Shown: positions 43,972-53,181 of the stretch, in pieces
Position numbering within the stretch: position 1 is the first letter of the stretch
Layout: the number at the start of each line of letters is the position of its first letter
Source: Anaerobacillus isosaccharinicus
GTDB lineage: Bacteria > Bacillota > Bacilli > Bacillales > Anaerobacillaceae
DNA length: 64,000 nt
NCBI RefSeq assembly: GCF_001866075.3
Contig: NZ_CP063356.1
Coordinates: 4,082,164 to 4,146,163 of the forward strand
Reading direction: 5' to 3'
Program-made: the position numbers and the translations under genes
The notes under the pieces: model-generated
Told to the model about the DNA's origin: nothing
Databases searched by the model: none
Seen by the model: the letters and a program-made list of their open reading frames with translations, nothing else

Positions 43972-45045
43972 ATGTTTCAATTATTAAAAACACTAACAAG
44001 TTTGCATGGTCCATGTGGCTATGAACAGCCAGTAACGACTTGGATTAAAAATAAACTCAAACCAATTGTCGATGAAGTTGAAGTGGATCCACTAGGCAAT
44101 GTGATTGCCCGAAAAAAAGGAACAAATAACGGACCAAAGATGATTATTACAGCGCACATGGACGAGGTAGGTTTCATTGTAAAAAAGATCGAAAATAACG
44201 GACTCCTTAGGTTCGAAAAACTAGGCGGACATGATGATCGAATTCTTCTCGCCCAAAAAGTTCAAATTCGTACTCAAAAAGGTTTACTTACTGGAGTGAT
44301 TGGGACGATGTCAGCCCACTTTGTAAAATTCGATGACCCATCGAAAGTAAGAAACCACAGGCAGTTATACATAGATGTTGGAGCTTCTTCAAAGGAGGTA
44401 GCTGAAAAGTTAGGTATAGAAATTGGAAATCCGATTACCTGGGTCCCAAACATCGAGTTTTTAGGCAATGAAACAACTGGGAAAATCGTTGGTAAAGGCT
44501 TTGATGATCGAGCAGGTTGTGCCGTCATCCTTCAAACATTAGAAGAAGTAAATGGGGCTTCGTTCAATGGCGAAATCATAGCGATTTTTACTGTTCAAGA
44601 GGAAGTTGGACTTCGCGGAGCTAAAGTTGCTGCAGAACGGGTTACCGCAGATGTTGCCATCGCCATTGATACAACGGCAGTTAGTGACACTCCTGAAGAA
44701 ACAATGGACGGAAGTCTTTCTTTAGGCGATGGAACTGGAATTAAGATCATCGACTTTAGCTTAATTGCTCACCCTGCTGTCAAGGAGAAATTAATCCAAT
44801 TAGCTAGACAACATTCTATCCCCTTCCAACATGAAGTGTTTCCAGGCATCGGAACAGATGGTGGTGCGATCAGCTTAGCGAATAAAGGAATACCAACTGG
44901 AGTCTTATCGATTCCATCACGTTATGCTCATTCTCCCGTTGAAGTCATTGATCTAAATGATTTAGAAGCAACAAAAAATTTACTAAAACAGTTTATCTTA
45001 GAAATCGATGAAAATGAAGAGTTTCCGTTTTTATCAAATAACTAA
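43972..45045 (+). CDS. M42-family aminopeptidase
   Basis: The 357-aa dinuclear zinc aminopeptidase belongs to the PepA/FrvX/YsdC group. Metal and catalytic residues seen: AHMDEVGF (His, Asp), GKGFDDRAGC (bridging Asp), VQEEVGLRGA (catalytic Glu and metal Glu), AIDTTAVSDTPEE (Asp) and RYAHSPVEV (His). Family members assemble into tetrahedral dodecamers in the cytosol. GAGGTG stands before the ATG. It adds to the peptidase content of this region but is on the opposite strand from the dpp-like block. Confidence 0.9.
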   Translation: MFQLLKTLTSLHGPCGYEQPVTTWIKNKLKPIVDEVEVDPLGNVIARKKGTNNGPKMIITAHMDEVGFIVKKIENNGLLRFEKLGGHDDRILLAQKVQIRTQKGLLTGVIGTMSAHFVKFDDPSKVRNHRQLYIDVGASSKEVAEKLGIEIGNPITWVPNIEFLGNETTGKIVGKGFDDRAGCAVILQTLEEVNGASFNGEIIAIFTVQEEVGLRGAKVAAERVTADVAIAIDTTAVSDTPEETMDGSLSLGDGTGIKIIDFSLIAHPAVKEKLIQLARQHSIPFQHEVFPGIGTDGGAISLANKGIPTGVLSIPSRYAHSPVEVIDLNDLEATKNLLKQFILEIDENEEFPFLSNN

Positions 45046-45216
45046 TCGATTATCGGTAAAATTCAGACCCTTTTTATTTCAGAAACTTGCGGGTGTGTTT
45101 TCCTTAATTCACATACGGATAATCCATGTTAAAATTCTAGCAATTTCTTCTTATACTACGTACCATAAGAAGAAAAAACTTATTCCAATTGTAACTAATT
45201 AAAGATTTTCTATTAG

Positions 45217-45246
45217 AAAAAACGGGCATACGCTGTCCGTTTTTTT
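45217..45246 (+). terminator. Terminator between M42 peptidase and DUF gene
   Basis: AAAAAACGGGCA pairs with TGTCCGTTTTTTT (one mismatch); usable in both directions. Confidence 0.75.
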
Positions 45247-45253
45247 GACTACA

Positions 45254-45568
45254 TTAGGATATAAAATAAGAGAATACAAAATAGGCCAGAAAACAAAGTA
45301 CCGATCCTACTAATAACGGGCCAACTGTTAATGTTAATTTTTCATACTTAGGTATATATCTCCCACCTGTCGCTTGAAATGCAGCAAGTTCTTGCTTTTT
45401 GGAAAGCATATCTCCTGACGAACCAAGGAGAAAAGCAAAAAAAACAAAAAAAACAGAGCCGAAAAACAGGGTACTTAATAGATGCACTTCAAAGTAAAAT
45501 GATATCCCAAAGAGAATACCTAGTTCAACAGCTAAAACTAATAGACTATAAGATAAGTATCTGAACAA
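45254..45568 (-). CDS. Small membrane protein, possibly DUF3899
   Basis: The 104-aa product has three hydrophobic segments: YLSYSLLVLAVELGILFGIS, LLSTLFFGSVFFVFFAFLLG and VGPLLVGSVLCFLAYFVFSY. A polar middle loop (DMLSKKQELAAFQATGGRYIPKYEK) precedes the third. The size and topology recall DUF3899 proteins but I cannot confirm it. The start is TTG at 45568 with GGAGGGG 6 nt upstream. Function unknown. Confidence 0.6.
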   Translation of the reverse strand: MFRYLSYSLLVLAVELGILFGISFYFEVHLLSTLFFGSVFFVFFAFLLGSSGDMLSKKQELAAFQATGGRYIPKYEKLTLTVGPLLVGSVLCFLAYFVFSYFIS

Positions 45569-45729
45569 ACGGAACCCCTCCTTTTCATTATCCTATTTAC
45601 GAATAGTTCAACGAAAAGGTTTCAGAAAATTTCGTTATACATTTTAAAAAGGCACAAATATTCCTGAACTTTCGATTCGTCTAAAATCAAACATGTCAGT
45701 ACTGTATGGTTTATCCAAAAAAACGAAAA

Positions 45730-45754
45730 AAGCCAGTTTACATTGAACTAGCTT
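45730..45754 (-). terminator. Terminator of the dppA-like gene
   Basis: AAGCCAGTT pairs with AACTAGCTT (one mismatch), followed by T-runs on the minus strand, about 30 nt after the stop. Confidence 0.7.
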
Positions 45755-45785
45755 ATTTCGGTTATTCCTTCTCTATTACTTTTTA

Positions 45786-46598
45786 CTACGAAGATGCTAA
45801 ACTTATTAAACTACGAATATAACGAAATGCAGTAATGAAATCGTCGGACTCAAAGCGATGTGTTTCACCATCTATTTTTTCAACGATTGGCAAAACTTCT
45901 GCCGCATCTGCAAAGCCTGAGTGGATATAAGCCAGTTCAACTGTGTATGGTCCATTAATCTTAAATGGCTTAATTTGACTTCTTTTTTCTAAGGCGGATA
46001 TAACCTTTTCCTTTATAAGTTCTTGTGATTTTTCTGGCGTCATATTTCTAGAAGAAACACGGTTTACTGTTTGTTTTACAACAGCTGTTTCAATAGAAGA
46101 AATTAAATCTTCTGCCTCAGCACCTGCGAATTGACAGCCTGTAACTAGAACTGTCGGGACGTCAAAAGAGCCCGCTATCGCAGCATTTATCCCAATTTCT
46201 CCGTAATCTACGCCATTAATCTTAATATTACGAACGACTTTTCCACTAAAAGAGTGATTTAAGATACCAGACTGCCCCATTCTAGCGTGATGTCCCAAAA
46301 GAATGACCGCATCAAAGCTTTCATCAATTCCTTGCATCATCGATAACATCTTAGGTGAGCCAATAATGTACTCCGCTTCTGAATGAAGCAATTCAGGAAT
46401 TAAGTTTCTCATCGTCCCATGGGAATCATTCACTAGTATTTCGGTAGCTCCAGCTTCAAGTGCTCCTCTGATCGCGGCGTTCACTTCTTCTGTCATCAGC
46501 TTTCTAGCTCGATCATGCTCTCTTCCATCTCTTGCAGTGTGCTCTTGATGAACAACACCCGCAACACCTTCCATATCTGCAGAAATAAATACTTTCAA
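45786..46598 (-). CDS. dppA: D-aminopeptidase DppA (M55)
   Basis: The 270-aa zinc-dependent D-amino-acid peptidase resembles B. subtilis DppA, a self-compartmentalising decamer. Signature segments are FISADMEGVAGV (SxDxEG metal motif) at the N-terminus, ILVNDSHGTMRN, LLGHHARMG, and GINAAIAG followed by VLVTGCQ. The start is TTG at 46598 with GGAGGAG 5 nt upstream. It is the last gene of the minus-strand peptide block, 63 nt after the response regulator, and would degrade D-containing peptides such as wall fragments brought in by the ABC transporter. In B. subtilis dppA is the first gene of the dpp operon; here it is separated from the transporter genes by the two-component pair. Confidence 0.92.
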   Translation of the reverse strand: MKVFISADMEGVAGVVHQEHTARDGREHDRARKLMTEEVNAAIRGALEAGATEILVNDSHGTMRNLIPELLHSEAEYIIGSPKMLSMMQGIDESFDAVILLGHHARMGQSGILNHSFSGKVVRNIKINGVDYGEIGINAAIAGSFDVPTVLVTGCQFAGAEAEDLISSIETAVVKQTVNRVSSRNMTPEKSQELIKEKVISALEKRSQIKPFKINGPYTVELAYIHSGFADAAEVLPIVEKIDGETHRFESDDFITAFRYIRSLISLASS

Positions 46599-46661
46599 TA
46601 CATCTCCTCCATTCGAATAGTAATACTTTTTTTTCCAATAATTAAATTAAAACCGAAAAAA

Positions 46662-47402
46662 TTATGTCTTCATCTGTTTCAAATTCATATCATTGGTATA
46701 CATTTTATTCCATGTGTAATGATTTTTTGGGCGTCCGACTTTTCCATAATCATTTTTAATGACAACAATTTTTTCTTCAACCAAATGGTTTAGGTACCGG
46801 TGGACTGTTGGATAAGAAATTCCAGTTTCTTGGCTTACTAATTCAATTGTTTGTGGTTCATCTTGCAAAGAAATATAAGAAGCAATTAAATATAATGTTT
46901 TTTTCGATATTCCTTTGACAATTGCTTTCTCTAAGACTGAAGAAAGCGTTCCAGTAGTAACTTCAGCTGTTGCTTGTGGAACAGAAGTTGGTTGCTCAGG
47001 TTGTGGAATCGAATTGGTTAATTCCATCTCCAAATCCGCTAATTTCATATGAACTCTTATTCGTGAAATGATATCAGGCGCCTTGATCGGTTTTAAAGCA
47101 AAGTCATTGGCTCCTGCATCAATAAACTCCTCGACAATTTGTTGACGTTCATCAACTGTCAAAACAATAATCGGGGTCGTTTGATCCATCTGTCTAATCG
47201 TACGAACTGTTATGAGACCATCCATGACAGGCATATGAAAATCTACTAATATTAGATCCGGTTGGTGCTCTAAAAACTTTTGAACCCCCTCTTTTCCGTT
47301 GCTAGCAACGACAGGTTTAAAGTCAGCAAATAAACATACCTCTTGAAGTGTATAGCGGATACCCTCATTATCATCAATGATTAGTATTGTTTTCATATCC
47401 AT
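46662..47402 (-). CDS. Response regulator with winged-helix C-terminus
   Basis: About 246 aa. The receiver domain shows LIIDDNEG (acidic pair), ILVDFHMPVMDG (phospho-acceptor Asp), VLTVDE (Thr) and ALKPIKAPD (Lys). A Pro/Gln/Thr linker (PQPEQPTSVPQATAEVTTGT) leads to a helix-turn-helix (ETGISYPTVHRYLNHLVEEKIV) resembling ArsR/IclR-type winged helices, not the usual OmpR or NarL outputs. The start is ATG at 47402 with AAAGGGGAG about 11 nt upstream. It overlaps the kinase stop by 29 nt, so the pair is translationally coupled. It probably regulates the flanking peptide genes, by position only. Confidence 0.85.
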   Translation of the reverse strand: MDMKTILIIDDNEGIRYTLQEVCLFADFKPVVASNGKEGVQKFLEHQPDLILVDFHMPVMDGLITVRTIRQMDQTTPIIVLTVDERQQIVEEFIDAGANDFALKPIKAPDIISRIRVHMKLADLEMELTNSIPQPEQPTSVPQATAEVTTGTLSSVLEKAIVKGISKKTLYLIASYISLQDEPQTIELVSQETGISYPTVHRYLNHLVEEKIVVIKNDYGKVGRPKNHYTWNKMYTNDMNLKQMKT

Positions 47403-48801
47403 ATAATGTCGCACTCCCCTTTGGTAAGAAAAGAGTAAATGTTGTCCCTTCATTTTTCTTACTGTCAATTCTTATCCACCCATCATGGTCTTTGACAACC
47501 TTTTTTACAAATGGTAAACCTAAACCACTCGACCCTTTCGTACTGTAGCGAACATCCCAAATCCGCAATCTATGTATATCACTTATACCATTGCCATTAT
47601 CACTGACAGTAATAATAACACCATCTGACTTAACCCCTTGTGCATATGCTTTTGTATAATAAAAATTAATTTTAATCTGACCATCTGTTTGATTCTTTGT
47701 TGCATCAATCGCGTTTTGGATCAAATTAATTAACGCCCGTACAAGTCGGATCCTATTGATACATATAGTAGCTGCTGGTTCATTATTTGTAAAAATAACT
47801 TCCTGGTTGTATTGTCCAACAAAATTAGCTCTCGTATAATCGATTAGTTCTTGCAAGCTAATCTCTCGTTTGACATTTTTATATAGTATCTCAGAAATCA
47901 TTTCATTTAATTGTTGAATTGATCCTTCAATGCGGTTAGTATATTCATCTACTTTAAAGTCGACCTTATGCTTTTGAAATTTAAGCTCTAATAAGGAAAT
48001 TAACCCTCTTATTGTTGTTAAAGGTGTCTTCAAATCATGAACCAAACTATGAATCTCATCATTTAATCTCGATTCGATCGCATTTATCTTCATATGTTGG
48101 ACCTCTTCTTCACGCTTTTGACTAAGAGCTAACTCCTTATTGCGTATCAAATTAATCCGGGTAAGTGTAAGGGTGAGACATAAAGTAATAAAAAATGGAA
48201 GAAAAATGAGTGAGCTCATTAGTTGTAAGATATGGGCACCATCCAATTGGTACGCTGCATTAACAACTGTCCGAGCACTCTCACTTTTACCAAAGCCAAG
48301 GTAATGAAAAGTTGGGTTTATTTCTAACCATTGAATCATCAGCATTAATTGCAATAGGATAATGACTTGGTATCCTAGTTTTATCTTCCATATATGCATT
48401 CTATAAATTAGTGCCAAATAGATTGATAGAACGATGACAGGAGTTGCTAGAGACCAGTTGTAATTAAACGTTAGAATTAATAGTAAATAGGAGCTAAAAA
48501 CAGTCACAGCCATCACACAAACACTAAACCCTTTTCCATAAAGTTGATTCACTTTCTGGCCAAGTGCTATTGCCGCTATGAAGATAACTAACTCTGAAGC
48601 TGTGTAGATTAAAACAAGGATTATAGCTGCTAAAATCAGTTTCCCTTTATCATTCAATAGTAAGGATTTTTCCACATAATCTGACATACGAACATAGTAT
48701 GGAGACATGAGGTAGCGTAACAAGAGGAGCCAAGAGATTAATAGTAAAGGAATTGTTATTAAATGAAATTTTTTTATCGTTTCGATTTGGTTCGTATACA
48801 A
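47374..48801 (-). CDS. Membrane sensor histidine kinase
   Basis: In the 475-aa product the N-terminal about 220 residues have seven or so membrane segments and no recognised ligand domain. The kinase core follows: HDLKTPLTTIRGLISLL (phospho-His), N-box LINLIQNAIDATKN, G1 VSDNGNGISD, G2 SSGLGLPFV, and a final VKDHDGWIRIDSKKNEGTTF. The start is TTG at 48801 after AAGGCGG. It follows the ABC transporter genes after a terminator, so it is likely its own unit with the response regulator and perhaps dppA. Confidence 0.88.
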   Translation of the reverse strand: MYTNQIETIKKFHLITIPLLLISWLLLLRYLMSPYYVRMSDYVEKSLLLNDKGKLILAAIILVLIYTASELVIFIAAIALGQKVNQLYGKGFSVCVMAVTVFSSYLLLILTFNYNWSLATPVIVLSIYLALIYRMHIWKIKLGYQVIILLQLMLMIQWLEINPTFHYLGFGKSESARTVVNAAYQLDGAHILQLMSSLIFLPFFITLCLTLTLTRINLIRNKELALSQKREEEVQHMKINAIESRLNDEIHSLVHDLKTPLTTIRGLISLLELKFQKHKVDFKVDEYTNRIEGSIQQLNEMISEILYKNVKREISLQELIDYTRANFVGQYNQEVIFTNNEPAATICINRIRLVRALINLIQNAIDATKNQTDGQIKINFYYTKAYAQGVKSDGVIITVSDNGNGISDIHRLRIWDVRYSTKGSSGLGLPFVKKVVKDHDGWIRIDSKKNEGTTFTLFLPKGSATLYGYENNTNH

Positions 48802-48898
48802 AGCGTGACCGCCTTTTAATAATTCTTAATTTTCTAAATTTTATCATAAAAATCTAATTATTTGTACTATTTTACACAAATTCTTACGAAAAATGAAA

Positions 48899-48943
48899 TA
48901 AAAAAGCTGCTAAAAGTTATTTTTACTTTTAAGCAACTTTTTC
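48899..48943 (-). terminator. Terminator of the peptide ABC transporter operon
   Basis: AAAAAAGCTGCTAAAAGT pairs with ACTTTTAAGCAACTTTTT (few mismatches), with a T-run on the minus strand, about 30 nt after the last ATPase gene. Confidence 0.75.
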
Positions 48944-48972
48944 TTATATAAACCCGACATGTAGTCATATTA

Positions 48973-49998
48973 CTAATTCGTTTCTTTTAATACTAATTCA
49001 TCAGATTGGTAGATACATGCGCTCCACTGATTCGGGCCTACTTCCATAAGTGTGTGATCACAGGTGAGACATGCATCAGTTGCAAACGGACAGCGCGGTG
49101 TGAAACGGCACCCTTGAGGCAGATTAATTTGGTCAGGAACTTCATCGTCAATTTCAATTCGTTTTCGTACAAAATCTGGGTCTGGTACTGGCACGGCCGA
49201 AATTAACGTTTTCGTATAGGGATGTTGTGGATTTGTAATCACTTGATCAACAGGACCAATTTCGACTATTTTCCCTAGATACATCACTGCAATTCGGTCG
49301 CATAAATATTTTATTGTAGACAAATCATGGGAAACATAAAGCATGGTTAATCCCATTTCTTTTCTTAATCTCCGTAATAGGTTTAAGATCCCAGCGCGAA
49401 TCGAAACGTCAAGCATCGAGACTGGTTCATCTGCTACTAGAATTTTTGGGTCTAACACAATTCCTCTAGCTATTGCCACACGCTGTCTTTGTCCCCCACT
49501 AAGCTCATGTGGGTATCTATACATGTAGTCCACAGCCGGTTTTAACTCGGCGGTTTCTAGTGCTTTAATTACCTTCTCTTCTAATGTATCCTTATTTTTT
49601 AAGCCGTGAATTCTTAATGGTTCTGCAATCGTTTCATAAATCGTAAACTTCGGGTTTAATGTTTCATACGGATCCTGGAAAATCATTTGTACTTCTTTTC
49701 TAAACTTTTTTTCTTCCCTTTTTGGGATATTTACCAAAGATTTCCCATTGAAAAGTATGTTCCCATCCGTTTGATCCTGGAGGCGGACCAAAATTTCACC
49801 AGTCGTCGTTTTTCCTGAACCACTTTCTCCTGCGAGCCCTAAGATTTCACCTTGTTCTATCGTTAAATCGATATCATCAATTGCTTTTACGAATTGTTTG
49901 TCACGGTTGAATATATCTTTGAAGCCCTTATTTACTGGGTAGTATTTTTTTAAATTTTTTATCTCAATTAGTGGCGGTGCTTTTTCAGGTGTACTCAT
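48973..49998 (-). CDS. Peptide ABC transporter ATPase, OppF/DppF type
   Basis: The 341-aa product shows Walker A GESGSGKTT, Q-loop QMIFQDPYETLNP, signature LSGGQRQRVAIARG, Walker B ILVADEPVSMLD and the H-loop VSHDLS. The C-terminal cysteine-rich peptide-transporter extension reads QGCRFTPRCPFATDAC, an iron-sulfur-like motif typical of this family. GGAGGG stands 7 nt before the ATG. The start is 3 nt after the stop of the OppD/DppD-type partner, so the two are coupled and should form the heterodimeric motor. Confidence 0.93.
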   Translation of the reverse strand: MSTPEKAPPLIEIKNLKKYYPVNKGFKDIFNRDKQFVKAIDDIDLTIEQGEILGLAGESGSGKTTTGEILVRLQDQTDGNILFNGKSLVNIPKREEKKFRKEVQMIFQDPYETLNPKFTIYETIAEPLRIHGLKNKDTLEEKVIKALETAELKPAVDYMYRYPHELSGGQRQRVAIARGIVLDPKILVADEPVSMLDVSIRAGILNLLRRLRKEMGLTMLYVSHDLSTIKYLCDRIAVMYLGKIVEIGPVDQVITNPQHPYTKTLISAVPVPDPDFVRKRIEIDDEVPDQINLPQGCRFTPRCPFATDACLTCDHTLMEVGPNQWSACIYQSDELVLKETN

Positions 49999-50001
49999 CT
50001 T

Positions 50002-51042
50002 CTAACCCTCCGTTCCCGTTAACAGTAAACGCTCTTGAACTTTCTCCCATGTCTCACCTTTTTTTGATTCGATGCGGAAATTCTCAACTTCTTCTGTATA
50101 ATGACAAGCTACAAAATGCTCTGGAGAAACTTCTACTAATCCTGGTGTCTCCTGGTCGCACAGTTCGGTGGCAAATGGACACCGGTCTTGAAAACGACAT
50201 CCTGGTTTTAAATTCATCAAATCTGGTGGTGACCCTGGGATCGAGATCAACTCCTCCCCTATATCTGCAATACTTGGAAATGCATTTTGTAAACCTAAAG
50301 AGTATGGGTGATAAGGATTTTTAAAGAAGTTTCTCGTACTTGCTTTCTCCATCATTTTTCCACCATACATCACGATTATAGTATTACACGTTTCAGAAAC
50401 AACGGAGATATCATGTGTTATGAAAACCATCGAACTATTAATCTCTTTTTGTAATTGAATGATTTGGTTTAATATTCGATCTTGTACAACGACATCCAAT
50501 GCTGTTGTCGGTTCGTCAGCGATAATGAGCGCGGGCTCTAATGTTAACGCCATAGCAATGATCGCTCGTTGCTTCATCCCGCCACTCATTTGATGCGGGT
50601 AACTCTTCAATCTTTTTTCTTCTAAACCAACCATGTTAAATACTTCAACAGCTCGGCTATATGCCTGTTTTTTATTCATACTAGAATGGGCTTGAATCGC
50701 CTCAACGATTTGATCACCAACACGATACACAGGATTAAGTGCACTCATTGCACTTTGCGAGATCATCGCAATATCTTTCCAGCGAAGTTTTCGAATTTCT
50801 TCCGCACTTTTCGTTACGAGATTTTCACCTTTAAAAATAATCTCACCATTGGATATTTCACCATTATTAGGAAGGAGCCTCATTAACGATTTGGCTAGTG
50901 TTGTTTTTCCACAGCCACTTTCTCCGACAAGGCCGATTCTCTCGCCCTCTTCTAACGTAAAAGATATATCTTGAACGGCTTTTAACGTTCCTTTTGCCGT
51001 CTTATAATCAATGTCTACATTTTTCAATTCAAGTATGGCCAT
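50002..51042 (-). CDS. Peptide ABC transporter ATPase, OppD/DppD type
   Basis: The 346-aa product shows Walker A GESGCGKTTLAKSL, Q-loop AMISQSAMSALNP, signature MSGGMKQRAIIAMA (the OppD-type variant of LSGGQ), Walker B LIIADEPTTALD and the H-loop ITHDIS. A C-terminal GCRFQDRCPFATELC extension follows. AAGGAG lies 9 nt before the ATG. It sits 2 nt after the preceding permease gene and directly before the OppF/DppF-type ATPase gene. Confidence 0.93.
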   Translation of the reverse strand: MAILELKNVDIDYKTAKGTLKAVQDISFTLEEGERIGLVGESGCGKTTLAKSLMRLLPNNGEISNGEIIFKGENLVTKSAEEIRKLRWKDIAMISQSAMSALNPVYRVGDQIVEAIQAHSSMNKKQAYSRAVEVFNMVGLEEKRLKSYPHQMSGGMKQRAIIAMALTLEPALIIADEPTTALDVVVQDRILNQIIQLQKEINSSMVFITHDISVVSETCNTIIVMYGGKMMEKASTRNFFKNPYHPYSLGLQNAFPSIADIGEELISIPGSPPDLMNLKPGCRFQDRCPFATELCDQETPGLVEVSPEHFVACHYTEEVENFRIESKKGETWEKVQERLLLTGTEG

Positions 51043-51044
51043 TT

Positions 51045-51974
51045 CTATCGACTCCTTAATCTAGGATTTACTACACTCTCTAGAGCACGAGCTATAAAGA
51101 AGATCGACACTAAGAGAAATACAATGGCTAATCCTGGAGGCATCATCCACCACCAAGCCTCTCTTGAGTTACCCGTTAAGAAAGCTAAATGAAGTATCTG
51201 GCCCCAACTCGGAACATCAGGGTCGCCTAGTCCTAAGAATGCAACACTGGCCTCTGCTGTAATTGCCCAGTTTACCATAAACGCCATCTCTAATAAGGCA
51301 AGAGGTACTACGTTTGGTAAAACATATTTCCACATAATACGGAAGTTACTGGCTCCAGCAACACGTGCTGCCTTAATAAAAGGTCGTTGGGCTACAGATA
51401 AAACTTGGGAACGAACAATCCTCGCCACTGTTCTCCAAGAAAGTAATGACACTGCTAAGATGACATTCCATATACTAGGTTCTAGTAAAGTTACAAGGAC
51501 AATGACAAAAGGTATAAATGGAATTGCATAAAAAATATCTACGATACGCATCATGACCGCATCAACCCAACCGCCATAGTAACCTGAAATAATCCCAACA
51601 GTTGTTCCAACAAACGTAACGAGTACGGCTGCTAAAATTCCAACCAATAATGCAGTTTTAGCCCCTTGAACTACTTGGCTAAAAATATCTCTGCCGACAT
51701 TCGTTGTTCCAAAAATATGTTCAGAAGAAGGGGGCTGTAATCTTTTAATGTCTCCTTGTTCATTTCGGTGCATTTCATTAATATCATAAGGTGCTATAAA
51801 ATTGCTAAAGACAGCAACAATTAAAAAGACAAACAATATAATACACCCGGTTAAAGCAAGCCTATCATTAAGAATGTTTTTATAAAATAATCGGAGCGTT
51901 TCAAAACGTTTCCTCTTCTTTTTCGGTTTTACTACAACATTTGAAAAATCAGTCTTTGGGACTGGATTACCCAT
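51045..51974 (-). CDS. Peptide ABC transporter permease, DppC type
   Basis: About 309 aa. A positively charged N-terminal cytoplasmic segment (KKKRKRF) and first helix are followed by a periplasmic-type loop (PPSSEHIFGTTNVGRDIFSQ, the DppC/OppC hallmark) and five more helices. The EAA loop is seen as IKAARVAGASNFRIMWKYVLPN. I choose the ATG at 51974 with AGAGAGGTG 6 nt upstream; the longer frame starts inside that site. It pairs with the DppB-type permease gene upstream. Confidence 0.9.
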   Translation of the reverse strand: MGNPVPKTDFSNVVVKPKKKRKRFETLRLFYKNILNDRLALTGCIILFVFLIVAVFSNFIAPYDINEMHRNEQGDIKRLQPPSSEHIFGTTNVGRDIFSQVVQGAKTALLVGILAAVLVTFVGTTVGIISGYYGGWVDAVMMRIVDIFYAIPFIPFVIVLVTLLEPSIWNVILAVSLLSWRTVARIVRSQVLSVAQRPFIKAARVAGASNFRIMWKYVLPNVVPLALLEMAFMVNWAITAEASVAFLGLGDPDVPSWGQILHLAFLTGNSREAWWWMMPPGLAIVFLLVSIFFIARALESVVNPRLRSR

Positions 51975-52007
51975 CTTGCTCACCTCTCTTTATCGTTTTT
52001 GCTTTGC

Positions 52008-52976
52008 TTAGTATGAAATTCGTGGATCTAAGTACGCATATAAAATATCTGCAACTAAGTTCATTACCATAACCATTGCTGCCATAATAATAAAAGAACC
52101 TTGAGCTAGCGGATAGTCATGCCGTTGCGCAGATAAAACGATTTCTTGACCTAAGCCAGGCCAACTAAATACATACTCAAGTAATACTTGTCCCCCGATC
52201 GCCGAGCCCACAAATAAAGCTCCAGCCGTAACAACAGGTAACAATGCATTTCTTGCCGCATGACGATAAAGAATGACACGTTCTTTTAACCCTTTTGCTC
52301 TCGCCATTTCGATAAAATCCTCACCAAGTACCTCTAGCATCGTGTTTCTCATGATAAGTAGTGGAGTCGCTAAGAATAGTAGAGAAGCAACGATTGCTGG
52401 TAATATAAGATGTTTAACGAAATCCCAAGAAAAGAAGAGATCAAACATACTATTCACTTCAGCTCCTGGTGAACGCATACCGGAGCTCGGAAACCAACCT
52501 AACTGTACGGAAAAGAAATAAATAAAGATAATACCAACCCAAAATGTCGGGGCAGACCGGAACACAAGAGCCATTGTAATTGCAGTGGATTCAAGGAAAC
52601 TTCCTCTACGCCACGCCATCCAAGCGCCTCCAAATATTCCAAATCCATAAGCAAATATCATCGCTGCAAACATTAGAATTAATGTAGCGGCAAGCTTATC
52701 TCCTAAAATATCTGTTACCGACCTTTTATAGTAGAACGAATTACCAAAATCAAGCTTTACTAGATCCTTAATAAAAACTTGATATTGGACCCACAAGCTT
52801 TGGTCTAGGCCGTATTGAGCAATAAGTGCCTGCCTTGCTTCTGCTGGTATCGATGGATCAACCATTGCTGCAGTAGGATCTCCAGGCATTAGCCTAAATA
52901 AGAAAAAGATCAGCGTCGCCACAATAAATAAACTAATTAACATTTGCATTGATCTACGAAATATATATGAGGTCAT
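52008..52976 (-). CDS. Peptide ABC transporter permease, DppB type
   Basis: About 322 aa with six helices. It starts TSYIFRRSMQMLISLFIVATLIF and continues RLMPGDPTAAM, both DppB/OppB hallmarks. The EAA loop is ARAKGLKERVILYRHAARNALLP, and it ends ILYAYLDPRISY, typical of the family. I choose the ATG at 52976, because the ATG 12 nt earlier lies in the AAAGGA ribosome binding site. About 205 nt separate it from the binding-protein gene, a common gap where expression drops after the first gene. Confidence 0.9.
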   Translation of the reverse strand: MTSYIFRRSMQMLISLFIVATLIFFLFRLMPGDPTAAMVDPSIPAEARQALIAQYGLDQSLWVQYQVFIKDLVKLDFGNSFYYKRSVTDILGDKLAATLILMFAAMIFAYGFGIFGGAWMAWRRGSFLESTAITMALVFRSAPTFWVGIIFIYFFSVQLGWFPSSGMRSPGAEVNSMFDLFFSWDFVKHLILPAIVASLLFLATPLLIMRNTMLEVLGEDFIEMARAKGLKERVILYRHAARNALLPVVTAGALFVGSAIGGQVLLEYVFSWPGLGQEIVLSAQRHDYPLAQGSFIIMAAMVMVMNLVADILYAYLDPRISY

Positions 52977-53181
52977 ATTAAACACCATCCTTTACACGAC
53001 ATTGTATTTCCCTTTTGAAAAAGGAAGGGAGAATCATAAGTGTCTGCTCACCCTAAGTAAGTACTATATAAAGATAGAAAAAAATTTTCCCATTCTATTT
53101 ATAGTGCTTGAGGTAACTGACACTTTGGTTTTGAGTCTCCTTTTCCTTTTTGGTCTAATGTCTCCCTAGATTACTAAGCTA

